A stretch of DNA of 8,166 nucleotides from Cupriavidus sp. (GCA_013362725.1 JABFVP010000512.1:1-8166); one strand, 5' to 3'; counted from the first letter of the stretch, positions 1-8,149 are shown. Notes: generated from the sequence alone by a model not told the origin. Numbers and translations: made by a program.

Positions 1-626
1 TCGATGCCGCGCTGCTCGATGGCCTGCTGGCCGCCGCCGCGGGACCGGAGCTGGATGGTGACGACGTGGCGCAGCTGCGCGCCGCCAGCTCGGTCGCGGT
101 GCCGCTCGGCCAGACCTGCCCGTTCCTGCTGCGCACGCCGTGCTCGCCGCACCTGGCCGCGGCGCAGGAAGGCGTGCGCATCACGCGCGCCCCCATCCGT
201 GCCGCCTTCGACGCGCTGCGCCGCCAGGCCGACGCCGTGGTGGTGGAGGGCGTGGGCGGCTTCAACGTGCCGCTCGACGCCGGCGCGGTGCGCTGGAACA
301 CTGCCGACCTCGCCGTGATGCTGAGCGTGCCCGTGGTGATGGTGGTCGGCATCCGGCTCGGCTGCCTGAACCATGCCGTGCTGAGCGCCGAAGCCATCCG
401 CGCGCGCGGCCTGCCGCTGGCCGGCTGGATCGCCAACCGGGTCGATCCCGACATGCTGCTGGCCGACGAGAACATCGCCACGCTGCACGCGTCGCTCGAC
501 GCGCCGTGCCTGGGCGAGCTGCCATGGCAGCTGGCGCCCGCCGCCGCCGCCGGCCGGCTCGAGCTTGCGCCGCTGCTGGCCGCCGCCACCCGCTACCAGG
601 CCGAGGCCGCAGGCCTGGCTGCCTGA
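1..626 (+). CDS. bioD: Dethiobiotin synthetase BioD (5'-truncated by window edge)
   Basis: BioD closes the ureido ring of dethiobiotin from 7,8-diaminopelargonic acid, CO2 and ATP, the penultimate step of biotin synthesis in the cytoplasm. The first complete codon is at base 3 and 207 residues are visible. By comparison with E. coli BioD from memory, about 34 N-terminal residues are missing, including the P-loop and the substrate lysine region. Visible BioD hallmarks are SPHLAAAQEG (residues 48-57), the VEGVGG segment (81-86) matching the family's EGAGG, VVGIRLGCLNHA (114-125), GWIAN (141-145) and LGELPW (170-175). The reading frame ends in tandem in-frame stops, TGA then TAA (624-629). bioB starts 19 bases after the first stop, so the two are very likely one operon (in related bacteria bioF-bioA-bioD-bioB). 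The ORF is intact as far as seen; truncation is only due to the window boundary. Confidence 0.95.
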   Translation, partial: DAALLDGLLAAAAGPELDGDDVAQLRAASSVAVPLGQTCPFLLRTPCSPHLAAAQEGVRITRAPIRAAFDALRRQADAVVVEGVGGFNVPLDAGAVRWNTADLAVMLSVPVVMVVGIRLGCLNHAVLSAEAIRARGLPLAGWIANRVDPDMLLADENIATLHASLDAPCLGELPWQLAPAAAAGRLELAPLLAAATRYQAEAAGLAA

Positions 627-645
627 TAACAACATCTCATTGATC

Positions 646-1668
646 ATGACCCAAGCCCACACCGTTACCACCATCTCCGCCGAATCGCTGCGCCAGAGCG
701 CGCGCCAGCATGCCTTGCCCGACGACGCCAAATGGCGCGTCGATGACGTCGCCGCGCTGTTCGCGCTGCCGTTCAACGACCTGCTGTTCCGCGCCCAGCA
801 GGTGCACCGCGAACATTTCGACGCCAACACCGTGCAGCTGTCGACGCTGCTGTCGATCAAGACCGGCGGCTGCGAAGAGGACTGCGGCTACTGCCCGCAG
901 AGCGCGCACCACGATGCCGGCGTCAAGGCCGAGAAGCTGATGGCGCTGGAAGAGGTGCTGGACGCCGCGCGCGCGGCCAAGGCCAATGGCGCCACCCGCT
1001 TCTGCATGGGCGCCGCCTGGCGCAGCCCCAAGGACCGCCACCTGGAGCCGGTGATCGACATGGTGCGCGAAGTCAAGGCGATGGGGCTGGAGACCTGCGT
1101 CACGCTGGGCATGCTCAGGGCCGAGCAGGCGCAGCAGCTCAAGGAAGCGGGGCTGGACTACTACAACCACAACCTCGACACCTCGCCCGAGTTCTACGGC
1201 AAGATCATCACCACGCGCACCTACCAGGACCGGCTCGACACCATCGGCCATGTGCGCGATGCCGGCATCAACGTCTGCTGCGGCGGCATCGTCGGCATGG
1301 GCGAGTCGCGCGAGGCGCGCGCCGGCCTGATCGCGCAGCTGGCCAATATGGACCCGTATCCGGAATCGGTGCCGATCAACAACCTGGTCCAGGTCGAGGG
1401 CACGCCGCTGGCGGGCACCGAGGCGCTGGACCCGTTCGAGTTCGTCCGCACCATCGCGGTGGCGCGCATCACCATGCCGCAAGCGATGGTGCGCCTGTCC
1501 GCCGGCCGCGAGGCCATGGACGAAGCGCTGCAGGCGCTGTGCGTCATGGCCGGCGCCAATTCGATCTTCTACGGCGAAAAGCTGCTGACCACCGGCAACC
1601 CGCAGGCCGAGCGCGACCGCGCCCTGCTGGCCCGCCTCGACATCCGCGCCGAGGGCTACGCGGGATGA
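646..1668 (+). CDS. bioB: Biotin synthase BioB
   Basis: BioB is a radical-SAM enzyme that inserts sulfur into dethiobiotin to make biotin. The 340-residue product carries the radical-SAM cysteines C76, C80 and C83 (CEEDCGYC), which bind the [4Fe-4S] cluster. The auxiliary [2Fe-2S] ligands expected from E. coli BioB are present at a constant offset of 23: C120 (RFCMGA), C151 (ETCVTLG), C211 (NVCCGG) and R283 (VRLSAGRE). The YNHNLDTS motif (173-180) is also typical. All catalytic residues are in place, so the enzyme should be active. The ATG at 646 is chosen because MTQAHTVTTIS resembles BioB N-termini I recall from Cupriavidus-like bacteria. No clear Shine-Dalgarno sequence lies upstream, so translation may depend on coupling to bioD, which ends 19 bases earlier. 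The frame stays open further upstream, with an in-frame TTG at 640, but nothing there looks like BioB. Confidence 0.97.
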   Translation: MTQAHTVTTISAESLRQSARQHALPDDAKWRVDDVAALFALPFNDLLFRAQQVHREHFDANTVQLSTLLSIKTGGCEEDCGYCPQSAHHDAGVKAEKLMALEEVLDAARAAKANGATRFCMGAAWRSPKDRHLEPVIDMVREVKAMGLETCVTLGMLRAEQAQQLKEAGLDYYNHNLDTSPEFYGKIITTRTYQDRLDTIGHVRDAGINVCCGGIVGMGESREARAGLIAQLANMDPYPESVPINNLVQVEGTPLAGTEALDPFEFVRTIAVARITMPQAMVRLSAGREAMDEALQALCVMAGANSIFYGEKLLTTGNPQAERDRALLARLDIRAEGYAG

Positions 1669-1708
1669 TGTGACAGGAAAGTGCCCGCTGGACGGCGCGC
1701 CGCCGTAA

Positions 1709-1726
1709 TATCCCGGTTAGGGGATA
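1709..1726. repeat. Short inverted repeat in front of mccA
   Basis: A perfect 6-base inverted repeat, TATCCC (1709-1714) and GGGATA (1721-1726), flanks the 6-base spacer GGTTAG. It lies 13 bases before the mccA start and directly upstream of its ribosome binding site, in the only relatively AT-rich part of the bioB-mccA spacer. TAATAT at 1706-1711 overlaps the left arm and loosely resembles a -10 box, but I see no convincing -35 element at the right distance. It could be an operator, a small RNA hairpin or chance; function is not shown by sequence alone. Confidence 0.3.
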
Positions 1727-1728
1727 AC

Positions 1729-1736
1729 AAGGAGGG
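1729..1736 (+). promoter_or_regulatory. Strong ribosome binding site of mccA
   Basis: AAGGAGGG is a near-perfect Shine-Dalgarno sequence. Its GGAGG core (1731-1735) lies 4 bases before the ATG at 1740, which fixes the start of the carboxylase subunit. It contrasts with the upstream bioB start, which has no obvious site, and suggests efficient independent translation of mccA. Confidence 0.85.
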
Positions 1737-1739
1737 CGC

Positions 1740-3758
<2,019 letters not shown>

Positions 3759-3949
3759 GCAGGGCGCCTCGGCATCCGGCAGCGCGCGCCGCGGCCCCGG
3801 CGCAGCACCAGTCATGACGTTGCCCGGTGCGCATGCAAGGCATCTCCGGGTGCGGCCCCGCTCGCGCCACGCGGCCTCCGCCGTGCGCCCCCGCGGCGCA
3901 TTCCTCTGCCAAAATAGCCCTTTGACCCACCAGAGTCGCTGGAGACATC

Positions 3950-4891
3950 ATGAAGTTGCAGTTGTACGTTCCGGATGGCCGTTACGAACCCTGGATCGAA
4001 GGTTTCGCCGAGGCGCTGCCCGAAGCCACCTGCGTGACCTGGGACGACAGCCGCGGCGAAGCTGCCGATTACGCCGTGGTGTGGCGCCCGCCGGTCGAGA
4101 TGCTGCGCGGCCGCACCGACCTGAAGGCGGTGTTCAACCTGGGCGCCGGCGTCGACGGCATCCTGCGCCTGCGCGACGAGGACCCGCAGGCGCTCCCCGC
4201 CGGCGTGCCGATCGTGCGGCTCGACGACGCCGGCATGGCGGCACAGATGGCCGAATACGTCACCTCTGCCGTGCTGCGCTATTTCCGCAGGCTGGACGAT
4301 TACGCCGCCCAGGCGCACGCCGGCAAGTGGAAATTCCTCAAGCCGCATCGCCGCGAGGACTTCACCATCGGCGTGATGGGCATCGGCACGTTGGGCACGC
4401 ATATCGCGCGCACGCTGGCCGGCTTCGGCTTCCCGGTGCGCGGCTGGAGCCGCACCGCGCGCGCTGTCGAGGGCGTGGTGGGATTCCACGGCGATGCCGG
4501 CCGCGCGCCGTTCCTGGACGGCCTGCGCGTGCTGGTCAATGTGCTGCCGCTGACGCCGCAGACCGAGAACATCCTCAACGGCGAACTGTTCGGCAAGCTG
4601 GCGCAGGGCGCTTACGTGATCAACGTCGCGCGCGGCCAGCACCTGGTCGAAGCCGACCTGCTCGCGGCGGTGCAGGCCGGCCAGGTCGCGGGCGCGACGC
4701 TGGACGTGTTCCGCACCGAGCCGCTGCCCGCCGAGCACCCGTTCTGGCAGGAGCCGCGCATCACCATTACCCCGCACATCTCGGCGCTGACGCTGCGCGA
4801 GGACAGCATCGCGCAGATTGCAGGCAAGATCCGCGCGCTGCGCGCCGGCCAGCCGATCGCGGGCGTGGTCGACCTGCAGCGCGGCTATTGA
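3950..4891 (+). CDS. ghrA: Glyoxylate/hydroxypyruvate reductase A (GhrA-type 2-hydroxyacid dehydrogenase)
   Basis: This 313-residue cytoplasmic dehydrogenase should reduce glyoxylate to glycolate and hydroxypyruvate to glycerate. It resembles E. coli GhrA (312 residues) along its length: VWRPPVEML (44-52), the substrate-binding GAGVD (65-69), REDFTIG (135-141), and a C-terminus VDLQRGY matching the E. coli ending. The Rossmann nucleotide motif is GIGTLG (144-149). WSRT (166-169) after the second strand is shared with E. coli GhrA and fits a preference for NADPH. The catalytic triad of D-2-hydroxyacid dehydrogenases is complete: R228 (NVARG), E257 (RTEPLP) and H276 (TPHIS). The ATG at 3950 has GGAG (3941-3944) 5 bases upstream. 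It lies between mccA and mvaB although it has no established step in leucine breakdown; its physiological substrate here is uncertain. Confidence 0.9.
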   Translation: MKLQLYVPDGRYEPWIEGFAEALPEATCVTWDDSRGEAADYAVVWRPPVEMLRGRTDLKAVFNLGAGVDGILRLRDEDPQALPAGVPIVRLDDAGMAAQMAEYVTSAVLRYFRRLDDYAAQAHAGKWKFLKPHRREDFTIGVMGIGTLGTHIARTLAGFGFPVRGWSRTARAVEGVVGFHGDAGRAPFLDGLRVLVNVLPLTPQTENILNGELFGKLAQGAYVINVARGQHLVEADLLAAVQAGQVAGATLDVFRTEPLPAEHPFWQEPRITITPHISALTLREDSIAQIAGKIRALRAGQPIAGVVDLQRGY

Positions 4892-4946
4892 CCGCTACAC
4901 CAGCCCTCCGCCATACGAGCCAACCATACCCTACCGGACAAACGAC

Positions 4947-4951
4947 AGGAG
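4947..4951 (+). promoter_or_regulatory. Ribosome binding site of mvaB
   Basis: AGGAG lies 6 bases before the ATG at 4958. It favours this start over a second in-frame ATG two codons later at 4964, which would be 12 bases away. Confidence 0.75.
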
Positions 4952-4957
4952 ACCGCC

Positions 4958-5893
4958 ATGACCATGCCGAACTACGTGAAGATCGTTGAAGTGGGCCCGC
5001 GCGACGGCCTGCAGAACGAAAAGGCAATGGTGCCGACCGACGTGAAGGTCGCGCTGATCAACCAGCTTACCGACGCCGGCTTCGTCAATATCGAGGCCGC
5101 CTCGTTCGTGTCGCCCAAATGGGTGCCGCAGATGGCCGACGGTGCCGACGTGATGGCGCGCATCCAGCGCCGCGCGGGCACGCTGTATTCGGCGCTGACG
5201 CCGAACATGAAGGGCTTCGAGGGCGCGATCGCGGCCGGCGCCGACGAGGTGGTGATCTTCGGCGCGGCCAGCGAGGCGTTTTCGCAGAAGAACATCAACT
5301 GCTCGATCGCCGAGTCGATCGCGCGCTTCGCGCCGGTGGCGGCGGCGGCCAAGGAGCAGGGCGTGCGCCTGCGCGGCAGCATCTCGTGCGCGCTCGGCTG
5401 CCCGTACCAGGGCGAGGTGCCGGTCAGCTCGGTGGTCGACGTGGTGCGGCGCATGCGCGAGCTGGGCTGCGACGAGATCGACATCGCCGACACCATCGGC
5501 GTGGGCACGCCGGTGCGTGTGCAGGAAGTGATGCGCGCCGCGGCGGCGGAGTTTGCGCTGGACCGGATCTCCGGCCATTTCCACGACACCTACGGCCAGG
5601 CCCTGTCCAATATCCTGGCCAGCCTGGAAGTGGGCGTCGCGATTTTCCATGCCTCGGTCGCCGGCCTGGGCGGATGTCCCTATGCCAAGGGCGCGACCGG
5701 CAACGTCGCCACCGAGGACGTGCTCTACATGCTGCACGGCATGGGCATCCACACCGGCATCGACCTGGAAGCGGTGGTCCGCGCCGGCGACTACATCTCG
5801 CAGGCGATCGGCCGCGCCAACAGTTCGCGCGTGGGCCGCGCCCTGCTGACCAAATGGGCCGCCGCCAGCGATGCGGCGCCGGCCTGCGTGTAA
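4958..5893 (+). CDS. mvaB: Hydroxymethylglutaryl-CoA lyase (MvaB/LiuE)
   Basis: HMG-CoA lyase cleaves (S)-3-hydroxy-3-methylglutaryl-CoA to acetyl-CoA and acetoacetate, the last step of leucine catabolism. The 311-residue TIM-barrel protein has the family motifs in order: EVGPRDGLQNE (11-21) with catalytic/metal residues R15 and D16, IEAASFVSPKWVPQM (45-59) with E46, GHFHDTYGQA (206-215) with metal-binding H207 and H209, and the lyase signature GLGGCPYAKGATGNVATEDV (236-255) with the conserved active-site loop cysteine C240 and N249. No targeting sequence is present, as expected in a bacterium. All key residues are present. It starts 66 bases after ghrA with no visible terminator between them, and is followed after 25 bases by the next gene. 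With mccA upstream it argues for a leucine/isovalerate degradation cluster. Confidence 0.95.
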   Translation: MTMPNYVKIVEVGPRDGLQNEKAMVPTDVKVALINQLTDAGFVNIEAASFVSPKWVPQMADGADVMARIQRRAGTLYSALTPNMKGFEGAIAAGADEVVIFGAASEAFSQKNINCSIAESIARFAPVAAAAKEQGVRLRGSISCALGCPYQGEVPVSSVVDVVRRMRELGCDEIDIADTIGVGTPVRVQEVMRAAAAEFALDRISGHFHDTYGQALSNILASLEVGVAIFHASVAGLGGCPYAKGATGNVATEDVLYMLHGMGIHTGIDLEAVVRAGDYISQAIGRANSSRVGRALLTKWAAASDAAPACV

Positions 5894-5918
5894 GGCGCGG
5901 CTGCTGACAGGAGAACGC

Positions 5919-6431
5919 ATGACGATGCCTGACCAAGCGCTGCCCGAGTCCGCGCAGCGCGTGGCCGAGCTGCTGGCCGGACTTGGCCACGACCGGCCCG
6001 TGGTGATGCTGCCCGCGACCGGCAAGACCTCGGCCGAGGCCGCGGCCGGGCTGGGCTGCAGCGTGGCCGAAATCGCCAAGTCCATCATCTTCCGCCGCGT
6101 TGCCGACGACGCGCCGGTGCTGGTGATCGCCAGCGGCAGCAACCGCGTCGACGAGGCCAAGGTGGCCGCGCGCGTGGGCGCGCTGGGCAAGGCCGACGCG
6201 CGCTTCGTGCGCGAGAAGACCGGCTATGCCATCGGCGGGGTCTGCCCGATCGGCCATGCGGTGGCGCCGGTGATGCTGCTGGACCAGGACCTGTTCCGCT
6301 ATGACAGCCTGTGGGCCGCGGCCGGCCATCCGCACGCGGTGTTCAACCTGACGCCGCAGCAGCTGCAGCAGATGACCGGGGCCGAAGTCGCCGATGTCGC
6401 GATCGCGGCCACTCCCGGAGCCGCCGCATGA
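5919..6431 (+). CDS. YbaK/ProXp-type aminoacyl-tRNA deacylase
   Basis: A 170-residue YbaK/EbsC-family protein (tRNA editing-domain fold). Characterised relatives hydrolyse mischarged tRNAs in trans, for example Cys-tRNA(Pro) (YbaK) or Ala-tRNA(Pro) (ProXp-ala). Visible family features are the GCSVAEIAKSIIFR block (46-59), in which K54 matches the position of the essential lysine, the glycine-rich GYAIGGVCPIGH segment (102-113), and the C-terminal AGHPHAVF (135-142) followed by LTPQQL. The substrate cannot be assigned from sequence alone. The ATG at 5919 is chosen because AGGAG (5909-5913) lies 5 bases upstream. An ATG at 5871 in the same frame would overlap mvaB by 23 bases and has no support. 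Its stop codon overlaps the next start (ATGA at 6428-6431), so it is probably translationally coupled to the thioesterase gene. Confidence 0.85.
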   Translation: MTMPDQALPESAQRVAELLAGLGHDRPVVMLPATGKTSAEAAAGLGCSVAEIAKSIIFRRVADDAPVLVIASGSNRVDEAKVAARVGALGKADARFVREKTGYAIGGVCPIGHAVAPVMLLDQDLFRYDSLWAAAGHPHAVFNLTPQQLQQMTGAEVADVAIAATPGAAA

Positions 6432-6856
6432 GCCCGGACCTGCGCGCCGGGCTGGCGTTCAGCTGGCAGTACACGGTGCCGCCCAAGGCCACGGTGCCGC
6501 GCCTGTACGACGATATCCCGGGCTGCCCCGAGATGCCCGACGTGCTGGCCACCGGCTACCTGGTCGGCATCATGGAGTGTGCCTGCCTGCAGATGCTGCG
6601 CGCGCACCTGGACTGGCCGCGCGAGCAATCGCTCGGCACGCTGGTCAGCTTCTCGCACCTGGCGCCGACACCGCCGGGCATGACCGTGACCGTCAGGGGC
6701 GAGCTGGTCGAGGTCGACGGGCGCCGCCTGCGCTTCCAGCTGAGCGCGTGGGACGGCGAGGACAAGATCTCCGAGGGCGTGCACGAGCGCCACCTGATCG
6801 ACGCCGGCCGCTTCAACCAGAAGGTCGCGGCCAAGGCCGCGCGCGCGGCGGGCTGA
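6428..6856 (+). CDS. FlK-type hot-dog acyl-CoA thioesterase
   Basis: A 142-residue single-domain protein resembling FlK, the fluoroacetyl-CoA thioesterase of Streptomyces cattleya, and its many uncharacterised homologues. Such enzymes hydrolyse acyl-CoA thioesters. Similarity I recognise: a VPPKATVPRLY start (17-27), DVLATGYLVGIMECAC (38-53), SLGT (68-71), SHLAPTPPGMTVTV (76-89), VDGRRL (96-101) and GVHERHLID (117-125). The FlK catalytic triad Thr42, Glu50 and His76 appears conserved as T42, E50 and H77. The position of FlK's lid residue Phe36, linked to fluoroacetyl selectivity, is Met36 here, so a different acyl-CoA substrate is likely. The ATG overlaps the preceding gene's TGA, which points to translational coupling; no independent Shine-Dalgarno sequence is evident. 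The FlK comparison is from memory, not an alignment. Confidence 0.8.
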   Translation: MSPDLRAGLAFSWQYTVPPKATVPRLYDDIPGCPEMPDVLATGYLVGIMECACLQMLRAHLDWPREQSLGTLVSFSHLAPTPPGMTVTVRGELVEVDGRRLRFQLSAWDGEDKISEGVHERHLIDAGRFNQKVAAKAARAAG

Positions 6857-7150
6857 GTGACGAGCGCGCGCAACGCCATGGCTACGATGCCGCCTTCGCC
6901 CGCGTCACCCGCCTCGCTTGCCGCGGAACTGGCCAGGCAGGCCGATGCAGCGATGCAAGCCACCCCGGTGCCGTCGCCGTGCCGCAACGTCTGCCGCATG
7001 GACCCGGCCAGCGGCTATTGCGAGGGCTGCCTGCGCACCATCGAAGAAATTGCCGGCTGGTCGTCAGCCGGCGACGAAGACAAGCGCCGCATCTGGGCGC
7101 AACTGCCGCGGCGCTCCGCATGGCTGGCGGGCGAGGAGACATCGTCGTGA
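6857..7150 (+). CDS. DUF1289-family four-cysteine protein
   Basis: A small 97-residue protein of unknown function. The core (about 40-87) matches the DUF1289 pattern: SPCRNVCRMDP, then YCEGCLRTIEEIAGWSS, then a DEDKRRIWAQLPRR segment. Cysteines C42, C46, C55 and C58 have the spacing C-x3-C-x8-C-x2-C and could bind zinc or an iron-sulfur cluster, which is inference. The first 35 residues are low-complexity, rich in Ala, Pro and Ser. The GTG at 6857 directly follows the thioesterase TGA and is in the same frame. In-frame ATGs at 6878 and 6887 are alternatives, and no ribosome binding site decides between them, so the start is uncertain. The end overlaps the next gene's start (GTGA, 7147-7150). 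Confidence 0.82.
   Translation: MTSARNAMATMPPSPASPASLAAELARQADAAMQATPVPSPCRNVCRMDPASGYCEGCLRTIEEIAGWSSAGDEDKRRIWAQLPRRSAWLAGEETSS
7134..7138 (+). promoter_or_regulatory. Ribosome binding site supporting the GTG start of the MBL-fold gene
   Basis: AGGAG lies 8 bases before the GTG at 7147, inside the end of the DUF1289 gene. It supports this non-ATG start, although the reading frame stays open far upstream. Confidence 0.65.
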
Positions 7151-8076
7151 CGGAAAGCACCGTGCCGCGCTTGCCGGCCACCATGCGCGTGTTCGAGCGC
7201 GGCTGGCTGTCGGCCAACAACATTCTGTTTGCCGACGGCGACGATACCGCGCTGGTCGATACCGGCTACGTCACCCACGCCCCGCAGACGCTGGCGCTGG
7301 TGGCGTCCGCGCTGCAGGGCCGGCCGCTGGCACGCGTGATCAACACCCATCTGCACTCCGACCACTGCGGCGGCAACGCCGCGTTGCAGGCGCGCTGGCA
7401 GCCGCGCACCGCGATCCCGGCCGCCGAGGCCCGCGCCGTGGCCGCGTGGGATACCGATGCGCTCAGCTACAAGGCCACCGGCCAGCAGTGCGACCGCTTC
7501 ACCTTCGACAGCGTGCTGAACGACGGCGACACGCTGCGCCTGGGCGGCATCGACTGGCTCGTGGTGGCAGCCCCCGGCCACGACCCGCACGCGGTGATGC
7601 TGTTCGCGCCCGCCGAGCGCATCCTGATTTCCGGCGATGCGCTGTGGCAGAACGGTTTCGGCGTGATCTTTCCGGAGCTGGAGGGCGAGAGCGGCTTTGC
7701 CGAACAGGCGGCGGTGCTGGCGCGCATTGCGCAACTCGACGTGCGCGTGGTGATCCCCGGCCACGGCAGCGTGTTCACCGACGTTGCCGCGGCGGTCGAA
7801 CGTGCGCAGGGGCGCCTGGCGTACCTCAGCGCCGACCCGGCGCGCAACGCTGCCCATGCGGTCAAGGTGCTGGTGAAATTCAAGCTGCTCGAGGCGCAGC
7901 GGATGACGCTGGCGGCCTTGGCCGCGTGGATGGAGGCGGCGCCGCTGATGGCCCATATGCGCGAGCGCTTTATGCCGGGGCAGCAGATGGCGGAAATCTG
8001 CGCGCAGACGGTGGGGGCGCTGGCGCGGGTGGGGGCGGCGCAGGTCGAGGGGGAGTGGGTGGTGAACCGGGATTAG
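7147..8076 (+). CDS. Metallo-beta-lactamase-fold hydrolase
   Basis: A 309-residue hydrolase with a complete binuclear metal site of the metallo-beta-lactamase superfamily: THLHSDHCGG (67-76) giving H68, H70, D72 and H73, H145 in PGHDPH, D164 in SGDALW, and H206 in IPGHG. The N-terminal strands carry NNILF...ALVDTG (25-40), the usual leading Asp motif. The fold core ends near residue 225. A predicted helical tail of about 80 residues follows (roughly 230-295), the sort of C-terminal extension seen in glyoxalase II-like and other thioester or phosphodiester hydrolases. No signal peptide or membrane segment is evident, so it should be cytoplasmic. The substrate is unknown; a CoA or glutathione thioester would fit the acyl-CoA setting but is inference. 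The GTG start overlaps the DUF1289 stop (GTGA) and has AGGAG 8 bases upstream. Confidence 0.87.
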   Translation: MTESTVPRLPATMRVFERGWLSANNILFADGDDTALVDTGYVTHAPQTLALVASALQGRPLARVINTHLHSDHCGGNAALQARWQPRTAIPAAEARAVAAWDTDALSYKATGQQCDRFTFDSVLNDGDTLRLGGIDWLVVAAPGHDPHAVMLFAPAERILISGDALWQNGFGVIFPELEGESGFAEQAAVLARIAQLDVRVVIPGHGSVFTDVAAAVERAQGRLAYLSADPARNAAHAVKVLVKFKLLEAQRMTLAALAAWMEAAPLMAHMRERFMPGQQMAEICAQTVGALARVGAAQVEGEWVVNRD

Positions 8077-8123
8077 GTTTGCTTGAAGTGTGTGGGCGAT
8101 GGACGCGCCTGCCCTCTCCCCCG

Positions 8124-8149
8124 CCCCTCTCCCGCAAGCGGGAGAGGGG
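8124..8149. repeat. Perfect palindromic hairpin element, REP-like
   Basis: CCCCTCTCCCGC (8124-8135) and GCGGGAGAGGGG (8138-8149) form a perfect 12-base inverted repeat around AA; as RNA this would be an 11-base-pair stem with the loop CAAG. The left-arm segment CCCTCTCCC also occurs just upstream at 8112-8120, 13 bases from its copy at 8125-8133, a short direct repeat. Similar CCCTCTCCCGC-type palindromes are, as I recall, scattered between genes in many GC-rich proteobacteria. No T-tract follows on either strand, so a classical intrinsic terminator is not supported, although the hairpin may still mark or protect the 3' end of the upstream transcript. Confidence 0.7.

Noticed and set aside
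565..645. Upstream TTG start for bioB at 565
   Set aside because: It would overlap the end of bioD and add 27 residues unlike BioB. The ATG at 646 gives a typical N-terminus.
5871..5918. Earlier ATG start for the deacylase at 5871
   Set aside because: It overlaps the mvaB 3' end and lacks a ribosome binding site, whereas AGGAG at 5909-5913 is well placed for the ATG at 5919.
4931..6190. Open frame of 419 codons on the minus strand, opposite mvaB and the deacylase gene
   Set aside because: It has the same Arg/His/Ala-rich shadow composition and no ribosome binding site or domain. It covers two well-supported genes on the other strand.
6854..6856. TGA as a selenocysteine codon joining the thioesterase and DUF1289 proteins
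   Set aside because: No selenocysteine insertion hairpin is apparent, no catalytic cysteine would be expected at this position, and both proteins look complete on their own.
6394..7146. Possible long N-terminal extension of the MBL-fold protein
   Set aside because: The frame stays open for about 250 codons upstream, but that part is Arg/Ala/Gly-rich and overlaps the thioesterase and DUF1289 genes in another frame. Family similarity begins just after the GTG at 7147, which has a ribosome binding site.
8124..8149. Intrinsic (rho-independent) terminator
   Set aside because: The stem is strong, but no run of T follows on either strand (AGAACACC on the + side, CGGGGGAGAG on the - side), so a palindromic repeat is the safer call.
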